In this document: in pieces, positions 26,630 through 35,942 of the stretch
Layout of the letters: every line of letters starts with the position of its first letter
Position numbering within the stretch: the stretch's first letter is position 1
From: an uncultured Caryophanales bacterium
GTDB taxonomy: Bacteria > Bacillota_I > Bacilli_A > RFN20 > CAG-826
Length of the DNA stretch: 64,000 nt
Direction: 5' to 3'
NCBI GenBank assembly: GCA_946414655.1
Contig: CAMKPL010000002.1
Coordinates: 64,616 to 128,615 of the forward strand
Translations under genes and position numbers: made by a program
The notes under the pieces: generated by a model
What the model was told of the DNA's origin: nothing
Database searches by the model: none
Seen by the model: the letters and a program-made list of their open reading frames with translations, nothing else

Positions 26630-27754
26630 ATGGACGATTATGAAAACTTTGAATCAGTAGCTCGAATTGTCGTCATTGGTGTTGGTGGTGCTGGTAACAA
26701 CGCCGTAAACAGAATGATTGATGAAAATATTTCGAGTGTCGAATTTTATGTCGCTAATACCGATCGTCAAGCTTTAGCTACCTCAAAAGCCTCCAATCGA
26801 ATTGTTCTTGGAGAACAAATCACCGGTGGTTTAGGAGCTGGTGGTGAGCCAAGTGTTGGTAAGAAAGCCGCTGAAGCATCGATTGATGAAATTAATCGTA
26901 TTGTTCAAGGAGCAAACCTGGTCTTTATCGCCGCAGGTATGGGCGGAGGCACCGGAACAGGCGCTGCGCCAGTTATCGCCCGCGCTGCCAAAGATAGTGG
27001 CGCATTAACTGTTGCCATTGTCACTCGTCCATTTACCTTTGAAGGTAAAAAGAGAATTGCTAATTCAGTCGAAGGCTTAAACGAATTAAAGGATGCCGTT
27101 GATGCCATCATTATCGTTTCAAACGATAAGTTACTCATGGTCAATGGTACTCAGCCAATTGGCGAAGCCTTTGCCGAGAGCGACCGCGTGCTCGCACAAA
27201 GTGTGAAGACTGTCACAGATTTAATCTTAATGCCAGCCTTCATTAATCTTGACTTTGCTGATGTGAGAAATACTTTAAAAGATTCTGGTATTTCCTTAAT
27301 TGGTTTTGGAATGGGCAGTGGCCCAAATCGTGCCGCTGATGCCGCCCAAAACGCCATTAACTCGCCTCTCTTAGAGGCATCAATCAATGGCGCACGCCGC
27401 GCTATTTGCGCCGTCACCTGTGGATCAGAAGTTTCATTATATGAAGCTCAGGAAACAGTGGACCGCATCATTGAAGCCGCTGGAAACACTGTTGATATTA
27501 AATTTGGTGTTTCGATTAATGACCAACTTACTGACCAGATTCTAGTCAGTGTCATTGCCAGTGACTTCACCGAAGAATTCGATTTCACAGCTGTTCCAAC
27601 CTACGATAAGCCAGTTAAACCAGCTTACCGTAGCGATGAATCGCAACCTGTTCAATCAGAAGAGGGTGAAGCAGAAGTTCACGAAGAAGAAAAACCTGTT
27701 GAGGAAGAAAAAGGATTCTTACCAAACTTCCTTAAAGAGAGAAATATTGACTAA
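26630..27754 (+). CDS. ftsZ: cell division GTPase FtsZ
   Basis: Tubulin-like GTPase of the division ring, 374 residues. It has the N-terminal [15 protein letters not shown], the GTP-binding signature [10 protein letters not shown] (about 105-114) and the T7-loop region NLDFADV. After the core (to about 320) comes an acidic linker and a C-terminal peptide [11 protein letters not shown] that matches the FtsZ tail motif binding FtsA/SepF. A clear AAAGGAG site is present. It is the second gene of the ftsA operon. Confidence 0.98.
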   Translation: MDDYENFESVARIVVIGVGGAGNNAVNRMIDENISSVEFYVANTDRQALATSKASNRIVLGEQITGGLGAGGEPSVGKKAAEASIDEINRIVQGANLVFIAAGMGGGTGTGAAPVIARAAKDSGALTVAIVTRPFTFEGKKRIANSVEGLNELKDAVDAIIIVSNDKLLMVNGTQPIGEAFAESDRVLAQSVKTVTDLILMPAFINLDFADVRNTLKDSGISLIGFGMGSGPNRAADAAQNAINSPLLEASINGARRAICAVTCGSEVSLYEAQETVDRIIEAAGNTVDIKFGVSINDQLTDQILVSVIASDFTEEFDFTAVPTYDKPVKPAYRSDESQPVQSEEGEAEVHEEEKPVEEEKGFLPNFLKERNID

Positions 27755-27774
27755 TTCTTAGTCACCTAGAAGAC

Positions 27775-27958
27775 AACGTTCTTTCTAAACTAGTGATAGC
27801 GAGTTAGGGACGGTGGAAGCCTAATACAAAGAAGAATGAAATATCACTTCTAGAGTATAGAAACTGAACAAATCTAAAGTAAGTTTCTCGCCTCATTCCC
27901 GTTAACGAATGAATCAAGAGCTATTAATCTATTAATAGAAATAAGGTGGTACCGCGTG
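27775..27958 (+). promoter_or_regulatory. T-box riboswitch (Ile) controlling ileS
   Basis: T-box core GGTGGTACCGCG at 27945-27956, with a terminator following. An Ile codon ATC at 27843-27845 lies at the 3' side of stem I, where the specifier is expected. No strong promoter is visible between ftsZ and the leader, so ileS may also receive ftsAZ transcripts. Confidence 0.9.
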
Positions 27959-27986
27959 AAAGCGCCCTTATATAGGAGCGCTTTTT
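27959..27986 (+). terminator. ileS T-box terminator
   Basis: AAAGCGC (27959-27965) pairs with GCGCTTT (27978-27984), then TTTT-rich sequence; alternative to the antiterminator formed by the T-box. Confidence 0.85.
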
Positions 27987-28007
27987 GCGTTTCTAAAGGA
28001 GTTAAAT

Positions 28008-30731
28008 ATGGAACTTAAAACAACATTACTTATGCCAAAAACAAACTTTGAAATGCGTGGTAATTTAGCAACCAAAGAACCAGTTCTTGTTGAGAAATGG
28101 AAAAACGAACATCTTTATGAAGAAATGCTTAAGAATCGAAAAGGTTCAAAAGAATATTCTTTCCATGATGGTCCTCCATACGCCAACGGAGATATCCACT
28201 GTGGCCATATGCTCAACCGTATCCTTAAGGATTTGATTGTTCGTTATAAAACCATGTCTGGTTATTATGTTCCATTCGTCTTTGGTTTTGACACACATGG
28301 TCTTCCAATTGAAAACCAAGTCATTAAACAAGGTATTAATCGTAAAACAACTCCTGTTAGTGAATTTCGAAAATATTGTCGTGAATACGCTTTAGGTCAA
28401 GTTGCTAAACAAAAAGAAGAAATCCGTCGATTAGGAGTTCTTGGTGACTATGAAAATGCGTACAAAACTTTAAATAAAGACTTTGAAGCAAACCAAATCT
28501 CTGTTTTTGCCAAGATGGCTCTTCGTGGTTTAATCTACAAAGGACTTAAACCAGTTTACTGGTCTTGGTCAAGCGAATCAGCTTTAGCTGAAGCAGAGAT
28601 TGAATATAAAGACATTAAATCTTACGCCATCTATGTTGCTTTTGAAGTCACTGATGGAAAAGGCGTTGTACCAAATGGAAGTAAAGCTGTCATCTGGACC
28701 ACAACTCCTTGGACTCTTCCAGCAAACCTCGCGATTAGTGTTCATCCGCGATTTGAGTATGCCTTGTATCACACTAATCTCGGAGACCTAATTCTTTTAA
28801 AAGAATTCAAGGATCGTTTGGTTGAAGAACTTGGCTTAAGTGAGTGTCAAGAAATCAAAACATTTAAAGGTCAGGACCTTGAATTTGTGAAAACCAAACA
28901 CCCGTTCTATGACCGTGAATCCGTGATCATTGTTGGTGAACACGTTACCAACGAAAGTGGTACTGGTTTAGTTCATACTGCTCCAGGACATGGTGTGGAT
29001 GACTTTACTGTTTGTCAAAAATATAACATTCAACCATATTGCCCAGTCGATGATAAGGGAAGAATGACTGAGGATTGCGGTGAAAAACTAGCGGGACTTT
29101 TCTATGAAGATGCCAATAAAGTTGTTCTTGACATTATCAAAGATAATGGAAGTCTTTTAAAATGTGATGAAATAGTACACTCTTACCCACACGATTGGCG
29201 TACAGGAAAACCACTTATCTTCCGTGCTACTCCACAATGGTTCTGTTCGATTGGAAAAATCAAAGACGAACTCTTACGAGAAATCAATGTTGTCAAATGG
29301 GATCCAGCCTGGGGTAAAGAGCGCATGGCGAATATGATTAAAGACCGTACGGACTGGTGTATTTCTCGTCAACGCATTTGGGGTGTGCCAATTCCAATCA
29401 TCTATAATGAAGACAAAACTCCAATTATTGAACAAGATGTCTTTGACCACATTATTAAAGTATTCAAGGAATACGGATGCGATATCTGGTACGAAAAGGA
29501 CGCTAAATTCTTCCTTCCAGAAGGATATAAAAATTCCCATTCTCCTAATGGAGAATTCACCAAAGAAAAAGACATCATGGATGTCTGGTTTGACTCTGGT
29601 AGTAGCTTTGACGCCGTCATGGTGAAAAACGGCCATTCATTCCCAGTTGATCTCTACCTTGAAGGTAGCGACCAGTACCGAGGATGGTTTAACTCTTCTT
29701 TAACTGTTTCTGTTGCTTGCTATGATAAAGCTCCATATAAGTGTGTTGTCTCACACGGATGGGTTTTAGATGAACATGGCGAACAAATGCATAAATCGAA
29801 AGGTAATGGTGTTGATCCACTTAAGATGTGTAACATCTTTGGTGCTGATATTCTTCGTTTATGGGTTGCGACAGTCGATTATCAACAAGATGTTCGTATT
29901 TCGGAAAATTTACTGAAACAAGTTGCTGATCAATACCGTAAGATTCGTAACACATTTAAGTTCCTTTTAGGAAACTTGGCTAACGGAGAAGGAAAACCAT
30001 TTAATCCAACGAAAGATATAGTGAAGGAATTTTCTCCGGTCGATAAATACATTTTAGCCACATTAGAGGACGTCAAAAATGACGTGATTCATCACTTTGA
30101 TGAATTTGACTTCATTAACGCGACTACTCGCGTGATGACATTTATGTCGACTGACCTCTCTAGTTTCTATTTAGATATTGCCAAAGACATTCTTTATTGT
30201 GAAGCGGTGGATTCACCTCGAAGAAGACAAGTCCAAAGCGTCATTTATCAAGTTGCTTCAACATTGATGAGACTACTTGCCCCAGTTCTACCATTTACAA
30301 TGGAAGAAGTGCATGTCAATATGCCAGATTATAATGGTAAATCTGTCGCTTTACTTGATTACCCAAAAGAAAGCCATGAATTCTCCAAAGAAGTTCTTGA
30401 TGAATATAAAGAATTTATGAAGCTTCGTCTAGAAGCAAATAAAGCTATTGAAATAATTCGAGCTCAAGGTTTAGTTGGCTCATCTCAAGAAGCCTTATTA
30501 GTGCTTCCAAAGAGTGAGTTCTTGAGTAAATCACATTTATGTGATGATCTAAGTGAATTAGCTCGTTTATTCATCGTTTCTAAAGTTGAATTAGTTGAGA
30601 ATGGTGAAGTGGAAGCACACCATATTGATGCGAAAAAGTGCCCTCGTTGTTGGAACTATGTCGATGAACTTTATCCAGTTGATGAAGAAACTGCAGTCTG
30701 CGCACGTTGTAAACACGCATTAGGTAGATAA
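28008..30731 (+). CDS. ileS: isoleucyl-tRNA synthetase
   Basis: Class I synthetase with editing domain, 907 residues. The HIGH motif reads HCGH (about 62-65, in YANGDIHCGH), the editing domain spans about 200-390 (WTTTPWTLPANL), and the KMSKS loop is altered to QMHKS (about 594-598). The C-terminal zinc ribbon CPRCW...CARC is intact (about 876-903). The motif substitutions are unusual but the catalytic surroundings look normal. T-box controlled, with a good AAAGGAG site. lspA follows after one base. Confidence 0.96.
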   Translation: MELKTTLLMPKTNFEMRGNLATKEPVLVEKWKNEHLYEEMLKNRKGSKEYSFHDGPPYANGDIHCGHMLNRILKDLIVRYKTMSGYYVPFVFGFDTHGLPIENQVIKQGINRKTTPVSEFRKYCREYALGQVAKQKEEIRRLGVLGDYENAYKTLNKDFEANQISVFAKMALRGLIYKGLKPVYWSWSSESALAEAEIEYKDIKSYAIYVAFEVTDGKGVVPNGSKAVIWTTTPWTLPANLAISVHPRFEYALYHTNLGDLILLKEFKDRLVEELGLSECQEIKTFKGQDLEFVKTKHPFYDRESVIIVGEHVTNESGTGLVHTAPGHGVDDFTVCQKYNIQPYCPVDDKGRMTEDCGEKLAGLFYEDANKVVLDIIKDNGSLLKCDEIVHSYPHDWRTGKPLIFRATPQWFCSIGKIKDELLREINVVKWDPAWGKERMANMIKDRTDWCISRQRIWGVPIPIIYNEDKTPIIEQDVFDHIIKVFKEYGCDIWYEKDAKFFLPEGYKNSHSPNGEFTKEKDIMDVWFDSGSSFDAVMVKNGHSFPVDLYLEGSDQYRGWFNSSLTVSVACYDKAPYKCVVSHGWVLDEHGEQMHKSKGNGVDPLKMCNIFGADILRLWVATVDYQQDVRISENLLKQVADQYRKIRNTFKFLLGNLANGEGKPFNPTKDIVKEFSPVDKYILATLEDVKNDVIHHFDEFDFINATTRVMTFMSTDLSSFYLDIAKDILYCEAVDSPRRRQVQSVIYQVASTLMRLLAPVLPFTMEEVHVNMPDYNGKSVALLDYPKESHEFSKEVLDEYKEFMKLRLEANKAIEIIRAQGLVGSSQEALLVLPKSEFLSKSHLCDDLSELARLFIVSKVELVENGEVEAHHIDAKKCPRCWNYVDELYPVDEETAVCARCKHALGR

Positions 30732-30732
30732 C

Positions 30733-31419
30733 ATGAACAAGGTTTTGTCGTTTTTCAAAAAAATTTTCACGAAAGAGAACATGAAAAAGTTCTTCTTCTC
30801 TTTTATCTGGCTTGCTGCCCTAATCTTTGTTCTCGATATTGTTTCAAAGTGGATCGTTATTAACCATTTTGGAGCAAACAATGCTGGCTATTCTGGACGC
30901 GTTGAAGTAATTAAAGATTTCTTCTATATCACCTTTGTTACAAATGAGGGAGCAGCCTGGTCAATGGGCAGTTCTTCACGTGTACTTTGGATTGTCGTTT
31001 CTGTCGTTTTATCGGGCGGCTTAATCGCTTATTATGCGATAAAAATGAAGTCCATGACTAGATGGATGAGAGCAGCATTTTCCTTAATGATTGCTGGTGC
31101 TGTTGGTAACCTAATTGACCGTTGTTTTTATTGGGAAAGCACAACCGGATTTTCTGGCGTTGTTGACTGGTTAGATTTCTATCTTCCAACTGGTGAATTC
31201 CCAACGTTTAATATTGCTGATTCTGCCCTTGTTGTTGGTGTTGGAATTCTCATTGTTTTGCTCATTATTGACATCATTAAAGATGCGATGAAAAAAAGCG
31301 AAAATGAAGAAGCTCAATTAAAGTTAAAAAAAGACCAGCAAAACCCGGATAAAATTGAAAAATCACCAGCAATTCCTGGTCAAAATGAAGGCAAGAAAGA
31401 ACAAGAAAAAGTTGAATAA
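30733..31419 (+). CDS. lspA: lipoprotein signal peptidase II
   Basis: Membrane aspartyl protease that cleaves prolipoproteins, consistent with the lipoproteins in this window. Four TM segments are visible; catalytic Asp residues are in GNLIDR (about 131-136) and NIADSAL (about 155-161). At 228 residues it is longer than the usual 150-170, with about 25 extra N-terminal residues and a ~45-residue charged, Pro/Gln-rich cytosolic tail. The tail is encoded in part by two copies of the dispersed CCAGCAA motif. It lies between ileS and rluD, a classic Bacilli arrangement. Confidence 0.95.
   Translation: MNKVLSFFKKIFTKENMKKFFFSFIWLAALIFVLDIVSKWIVINHFGANNAGYSGRVEVIKDFFYITFVTNEGAAWSMGSSSRVLWIVVSVVLSGGLIAYYAIKMKSMTRWMRAAFSLMIAGAVGNLIDRCFYWESTTGFSGVVDWLDFYLPTGEFPTFNIADSALVVGVGILIVLLIIDIIKDAMKKSENEEAQLKLKKDQQNPDKIEKSPAIPGQNEGKKEQEKVE
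31335..31356 (+). repeat. dispersed CCAGCAA motif in the lspA tail, copy 1
   Basis: CCAGCAAAACCCGGATAAAA, 31 bases before a second copy in the same gene. Confidence 0.55.
31366..31387 (+). repeat. dispersed CCAGCAA motif in the lspA tail, copy 2
   Basis: CCAGCAATTCCTGGTCAAAA; contains the palindromic variant CCAG-CAATTC-CTGG also seen at 42879 and 52456. Confidence 0.65.
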
Positions 31420-32322
31420 ATGAACAAATTTTTCGTTGATAAAAGAATTGAAAACCTACGTTTAGATAAGGCGTTATCTGAACTTCTTTTAGATGTTTCA
31501 AGAACGAAGATTAAAACTTATCTTGATAAGGGTCTAATTCTAGTTAATGATCAGCCTCAAAAAGCATCGTATAAAGTTCAAGAAAATGATGTGATTTTTG
31601 TTAATGATTTACCAAAAGAGGAAACCGACTTAAATGCCGAAAATATCCCTCTTGATATTGTTTATGAAGATGATGATTTAATGGTCATTAATAAACCAAA
31701 AGGATTAGTTGTTCATCCAGGTGCCGGTAATAAAAGCGGAACATTAGCAAATGGGCTAAAATTCCATAGCGACAATCTTTCAACAATTAACGGAGATTTT
31801 CGTCCGGGTATTGTTCATCGATTAGATAAAGATACAGCTGGACTTCTTGTTGTTGCAAAAAACGATTTTACCCACGTTAAACTCCAGGAACAACTTGTTG
31901 ACCATACTTTATCTCGTAAATACTATGCTCTTGTTTTAGGTGTGATTAGCGAAGATAACGGACAAATTATTGCTCCAATTGGTCGAGACAAGCAAAACCG
32001 ACAAAAAATGGCGGTGGATCTTCGCAATGGAAAAGAAGCTGAAACAACATTCAAAGTTTTAAAAAGATTCTCTAATACTACTTTAGTAGAATGCATTTTA
32101 AAAACAGGTCGTACCCACCAAATTAGAGTGCATATGAACTATATTGGACATCCAGTCATCGGAGATCCTTTATATGGAAAAGGAAATCGAACAATTTATG
32201 ATGATGGCCAACTCCTTTATGCTCACTACATCAAATTCATTCACCCTCGCACAAAAAAAGCATTGGATTTCGATTCTCCAATGCCTTCTTACTTTGAGAA
32301 TTTTCTCAAAGACTTGAAATAA
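31420..32322 (+). CDS. rluD: 23S rRNA pseudouridine synthase, RluD family
   Basis: An RluA/RluD-type pseudouridine synthase (300 residues). It has an N-terminal S4 RNA-binding domain (about 13-60, RLDKALSELLLDVSRTKIKTYL), the catalytic motif GIVHRLDKDTAGLLVVAK (about 130-147) with the catalytic Asp, and the C-terminal GRTHQIRVHMNYIGHPVIGD. It starts at the base after the lspA stop. Family assignment is firm; the exact target uridines are inferred. Confidence 0.93.
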   Translation: MNKFFVDKRIENLRLDKALSELLLDVSRTKIKTYLDKGLILVNDQPQKASYKVQENDVIFVNDLPKEETDLNAENIPLDIVYEDDDLMVINKPKGLVVHPGAGNKSGTLANGLKFHSDNLSTINGDFRPGIVHRLDKDTAGLLVVAKNDFTHVKLQEQLVDHTLSRKYYALVLGVISEDNGQIIAPIGRDKQNRQKMAVDLRNGKEAETTFKVLKRFSNTTLVECILKTGRTHQIRVHMNYIGHPVIGDPLYGKGNRTIYDDGQLLYAHYIKFIHPRTKKALDFDSPMPSYFENFLKDLK

Positions 32323-33252
32323 TTATAGAATTTCTTTTAAATTTTTAAAGTTCGCTTTGGCGATCTTTTTTAATTCTTCGACACCAAATTTTTCAGCAAA
32401 TTTCTTGGCGAATTCGGTGACAGTTTGTGAAGCACCGAATGGAATTTCGACTCCATATTGTTTGGAGATCTTATCCATTTTTTGTAAAAAGCTATAACGA
32501 GCGATAATGCTTGCAGCAGCAACACACGGGAAATATGTTTCTGCCTTTGTTCTAAAGGTAATTTTATCGACGACCTCTGGTTCACCAAAGAGATATCGAT
32601 AGTAAGTATCTTCACTACAGAATTGATCAATGACCGTCATTTGAACCTTCGGATATTTCTTCTTTAAGTTCTTAAGAACTTGGTTATGCATTTTAGCCTT
32701 CATTTCATTCATGTTGAGGCCTTTTTCATTAATCTCATTGTATTTTTTGTTATCGAGGCTAACCTGAGAATATTCAATGCGATTAATGAGCTCTTTTCCA
32801 ATCTCGCGAATTCTCTTATCGTTGATTCTTTTTGAATCATCGACTCCAAGTTCTTTTAAGAACGAAATATCTTCTTTTTTAACATAAGCTGCACAAACGC
32901 AGATTGGACCAAATAAGTCTCCGGTGCCAACTTCATCAGAACCAATTTGATCTTTCAAAGATAACCAGCAAGCTTTTGTTGGAACTTCTTTAGTTTCTGA
33001 TTCGCCTTGACTCTTTTTTGTTAGCTCAGCATTTCCATCAAAACGTTTTGCTTCGCTTAATGCATGTTCGCCGACAAAGACAACTTTAAATTCGTCACTC
33101 TTTTTTGAGGAATACACGGTTACTGCCAAATCTTTTGTTTTAGCAAAGAAAACAATGTATTCTCCTTTATTTTCTTTCTCTTTCTTTTTATAAAAGGAAC
33201 GAATTTGTTCAACTAGATCTTGAGATCCTTGAATTGTGACACGATTTGCCAT
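32323..33252 (-). CDS. rnhC: ribonuclease HIII
   Basis: Removes RNA from RNA/DNA hybrids. It has the N-terminal TBP-like substrate-binding domain of the RNase HIII subtype (about 1-90) and the catalytic motif IGSDEVGTGDLFGP (about 103-116); further acidic residues lie at DDSKRI and VIDQF. Length 309 is standard. It lies two bases after a RelB-like gene and has a strong GGAGG site within the end of that gene. It converges with rluD. Confidence 0.95.
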   Translation of the reverse strand: MANRVTIQGSQDLVEQIRSFYKKKEKENKGEYIVFFAKTKDLAVTVYSSKKSDEFKVVFVGEHALSEAKRFDGNAELTKKSQGESETKEVPTKACWLSLKDQIGSDEVGTGDLFGPICVCAAYVKKEDISFLKELGVDDSKRINDKRIREIGKELINRIEYSQVSLDNKKYNEINEKGLNMNEMKAKMHNQVLKNLKKKYPKVQMTVIDQFCSEDTYYRYLFGEPEVVDKITFRTKAETYFPCVAAASIIARYSFLQKMDKISKQYGVEIPFGASQTVTEFAKKFAEKFGVEELKKIAKANFKNLKEIL

Positions 33253-33253
33253 A

Positions 33254-33427
33254 TTAATTTTCCTCCTTCTTGTTTTCTGTTTTCACATCAAAAGGTAATC
33301 CTTTTTCAATGATTGATTTACAGATGAACATTCTGACCGCGGTTGATAAATCTAAACCGAGGGCTTTAAAAATTGAGGAGGCTTGTTCTTTCTCGTTTTC
33401 ATCAATTCTTACTTGTAGTAATGCCAT
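33254..33427 (-). CDS. RelB/DinJ-family ribbon-helix-helix antitoxin-like protein (orphan)
   Basis: A 57-residue protein with the RelB/DinJ pattern: an N-terminal strand LLQVRIDENEKEQA, then ALGLDLSTAVRMFI, and the GLPF motif near the end. Such proteins dimerise, bind DNA as repressors and neutralise RelE/YafQ-type toxins. No toxin gene is next to it; rnhC is directly downstream and coupled to it. A perfect palindrome inside its promoter is a likely operator. Either an orphan antitoxin or a regulator repurposed for rnhC. Confidence 0.8.
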   Translation of the reverse strand: MALLQVRIDENEKEQASSIFKALGLDLSTAVRMFICKSIIEKGLPFDVKTENKKEEN

Positions 33428-33443
33428 AATGTAGCTCGACCAT

Positions 33444-33472
33444 AGTATATTACAATGTAATTACGCTGTAAA
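33444..33472 (-). promoter_or_regulatory. relB-rnhC promoter with embedded palindromic operator
   Basis: Minus strand: TTTACA (33467-33472), 17-base spacer, TATACT (33444-33449). The perfect palindrome ATTACA-A-TGTAAT (33449-33461) lies between the two boxes, the typical placement of an RHH autorepressor operator. Confidence 0.75.
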
Positions 33473-33573
33473 TACAAATTGACGATAATTTATCTATTTA
33501 GCTACAAACCCCTCTATATTCTTTATTCGTAAAATTTCACCAAAAGTGTTCAAAAAAGTTTTACAAATCAAAA

Positions 33574-33600
33574 AGACCTTCACTAGTTAAGGTCTAATTT
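33574..33600. terminator. terminator-like hairpin before mutS2
   Basis: AGACCTT (33574-33580) pairs with AAGGTCT (33589-33595). The better T run is on the minus strand, so it may stop antisense transcription leaving mutS2 toward relB-rnhC. Confidence 0.5.
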
Positions 33601-33608
33601 ATTTGTGC

Positions 33609-33614
33609 TATAAT
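33609..33614 (+). promoter_or_regulatory. -10 element of leaderless mutS2
   Basis: Consensus TATAAT exactly 6 bases before the ATG at 33621. Confidence 0.65.
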
Positions 33615-33620
33615 AGCGCT

Positions 33621-35942
33621 ATGCTTGATATTTATGGCACGTTAGAAATCCAAAAGGTTTTGGATGAAATTGCTTTAGAAACACATAGCGAAGTCGCTCA
33701 TGCAAAGATTTTATCTTTGCGTATGCTTCAAAATAAAGATGAAATACGTCTTTGTTTAAAACAAGTTGATGAGATGATGCGTCTTTTAAACGAACGCGAT
33801 TCGTTGCCAATTCAATCCTCATTTGACTTACAAAAATTTTTGGAGATTGCTCGAAAGGGTGGAGTTCTTTCCATTCACGAGCTTGATCACATTGCCCTAG
33901 ATATCGAGACAAGCCAAAAATTAAACCAATATTTTTCTCGTCTAGATCGACATCTTTACCCATCAATTTTTGACTTAAAGGAACAACTTTTTGATTTATC
34001 AAAGTTAAATGAAATTATTCGTTATGTCATTTCACCAAATCTTGTTGTACTTGATACAGCTAGTCGTGATCTATATGAAATTCGTCAGCAAATTAAAAAA
34101 CTATCAAGTTCTGTCCAGGATGTTTCTCGTGGTTTAGTGGTAAAATACGCCGAATATCTTTCTGAAAAATCTGTTACAATCCGTAATGATCATTTTGTTT
34201 TACCAGTTCAAACAAGCTATAAGTCGAAAGTACCAGGAATGATTCATGATATCTCTGATACTGGAGCGACAACATTCGTTGAACCACAAGAACTTGTTCA
34301 ATTATCAAACCAAATCTATGCTCTTCGAGTTGAAGAAAAAGAAGAGATTTATCGTCTTTTAAAAATGCTAACTGAGAAAGTTGCATTGCACGAAAGCGAA
34401 ATTAATTCAAATAACAATGTCATTGCTCGACTTGATGAAATCAGTGCAAAAGCTAGTTATGGAATCAAACATAAGTGTCTCGTTGCTACTCTAAGTGATG
34501 AACAAGTAATCTCTATTAAAGGCGCTCGCCATCCATTAATTAATGATGAAGTTGTCGTTGATAACGATTTTGAATTAAATAAAAAACAGTCAATGATTAT
34601 TATCTCTGGTCCAAATGCCGGTGGTAAAACAGTTGCTTTAAAAACACTTGGATTAATGGTGATGATGACTCAAATTGGATTAGCTATTCCAACAAAAGAA
34701 CCAGCAAATCTCGGTTATTTCCCAAAGATTTATGCTGATATTGGTGACAACCAATCACTTAGTGATAACCTTTCAACATTCGCTGCTCACGTTTCAAATT
34801 TAAGTACAATCACCCACTTTGTCACCGGCAAGGATTTAGTCTTGCTAGATGAACTTGGAACAGGAACATCTCCTCGTGAAGGGGAAGCACTTGCTCTTGC
34901 TGTTTCTGACTTTTTATTAAAGAAACATGTCTTCTCAGTTATTTCGTCGCACTTTGATAAGATGAAAGAATTTGCGTATGCAAAGGAGAACGTTATTAAT
35001 GCGATGATGATTTTTGATGAGCAAAAACTTCTCCCAACCTACAAATTAAAAATTGGTAGCAGCGGGCGTAGTTATGGTCTTGAAATGGCTGAACGTTATC
35101 ATCTTGATAGTAAGGTTGTTAACCAGGCGAAACGTTATCTTTCTAACGATAAAGAAGTAAGCTTTAACGATGTTTTAGATCGTCTCAACCATCTTGTAAA
35201 CGAGAACGAACAAAAAGAACGTTCTCTTTTAGAGAAAGAACGTCTTCTAAATGGAAGAGAAAAACATGTTCATCACGAAGAAGAAGTCCTAAAGGAAAAG
35301 AAAGAAAAACTTCTTGAAGATGTAAAACACGAACAAAAGAAAATCATCGATCGAACAACCCAAAAAGTTGATTTGATCATGAAAAACCTCGACAAAGATC
35401 ATCTGAAACTTCATGAAATTATTCATGCAAAAACAGAACTAAAAGATCTGGCTGAATCTCAAGAAGAGGAAGAAATCTATCTTGATAATGGACCAATAGC
35501 TGTTGATGACTATGTCGAAGTAAAAGGACTTGGTTTAGTCGGCAAAGTTAAAAAGATTAATGGAGATAAAGTCCAAGTCGTTACAGAAGATGGTTTTGAT
35601 GTGAAAACAAAACTTGATCAACTTGTGAAAACGGAAGAACCATTAACACACAAAAAGATTCAAAGTAGTGTCAATCACGAAATGCAAATTAAAACCGATG
35701 TCAAACTAGAACTCAACATTATCGGTTATCACATTGATGAAGGCATTGAAGCAGTTAGCAAATATCTTGATGAATGTCGTTTACGACATTTTAAGACTGT
35801 AAGAATCATTCATGGAATGGGTTCTGGTCAGCTTCGAGCAGCCGTTCATGCCTACTTAAAGAAGTGCGATTTCATTGAAGATTTTCATTATGGTTCAACA
35901 TATGATGGAGGAACGGGCGCAACCGTTGTCACATTAAAATGA
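33621..35942 (+). CDS. mutS2: MutS2 / RqcU ATPase with Smr domain
   Basis: MutS-family ATPase without the mismatch-recognition domain; in Bacilli it acts on stalled ribosomes and recombination intermediates. It has a core and clamp (1-290), Walker A SGPNAGGKT (about 328-336), an ABC signature region, and Walker B LVLLDELGTGTSPREG (about 406-421). A long coiled coil (about 510-600), a KOW-like segment and a C-terminal Smr nuclease domain with HGMGSGQLR follow. The start at 33621 gives 773 residues. Translation is coupled to uvrC by an ATGA overlap. Confidence 0.95.
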   Translation: MLDIYGTLEIQKVLDEIALETHSEVAHAKILSLRMLQNKDEIRLCLKQVDEMMRLLNERDSLPIQSSFDLQKFLEIARKGGVLSIHELDHIALDIETSQKLNQYFSRLDRHLYPSIFDLKEQLFDLSKLNEIIRYVISPNLVVLDTASRDLYEIRQQIKKLSSSVQDVSRGLVVKYAEYLSEKSVTIRNDHFVLPVQTSYKSKVPGMIHDISDTGATTFVEPQELVQLSNQIYALRVEEKEEIYRLLKMLTEKVALHESEINSNNNVIARLDEISAKASYGIKHKCLVATLSDEQVISIKGARHPLINDEVVVDNDFELNKKQSMIIISGPNAGGKTVALKTLGLMVMMTQIGLAIPTKEPANLGYFPKIYADIGDNQSLSDNLSTFAAHVSNLSTITHFVTGKDLVLLDELGTGTSPREGEALALAVSDFLLKKHVFSVISSHFDKMKEFAYAKENVINAMMIFDEQKLLPTYKLKIGSSGRSYGLEMAERYHLDSKVVNQAKRYLSNDKEVSFNDVLDRLNHLVNENEQKERSLLEKERLLNGREKHVHHEEEVLKEKKEKLLEDVKHEQKKIIDRTTQKVDLIMKNLDKDHLKLHEIIHAKTELKDLAESQEEEEIYLDNGPIAVDDYVEVKGLGLVGKVKKINGDKVQVVTEDGFDVKTKLDQLVKTEEPLTHKKIQSSVNHEMQIKTDVKLELNIIGYHIDEGIEAVSKYLDECRLRHFKTVRIIHGMGSGQLRAAVHAYLKKCDFIEDFHYGSTYDGGTGATVVTLK
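34701..34722 (+). repeat. dispersed CCAGCAA motif inside mutS2
   Basis: CCAGCAAATCTCGGTTATTT, in the coding region just after the Walker A helix. Confidence 0.65.

Noticed and set aside
28737-28760. CCAGCAAACCTCGCGATTA in ileS as another dispersed motif
   Set aside because: It encodes the conserved LPANLAI segment of IleRS, so the resemblance is explained by protein conservation.
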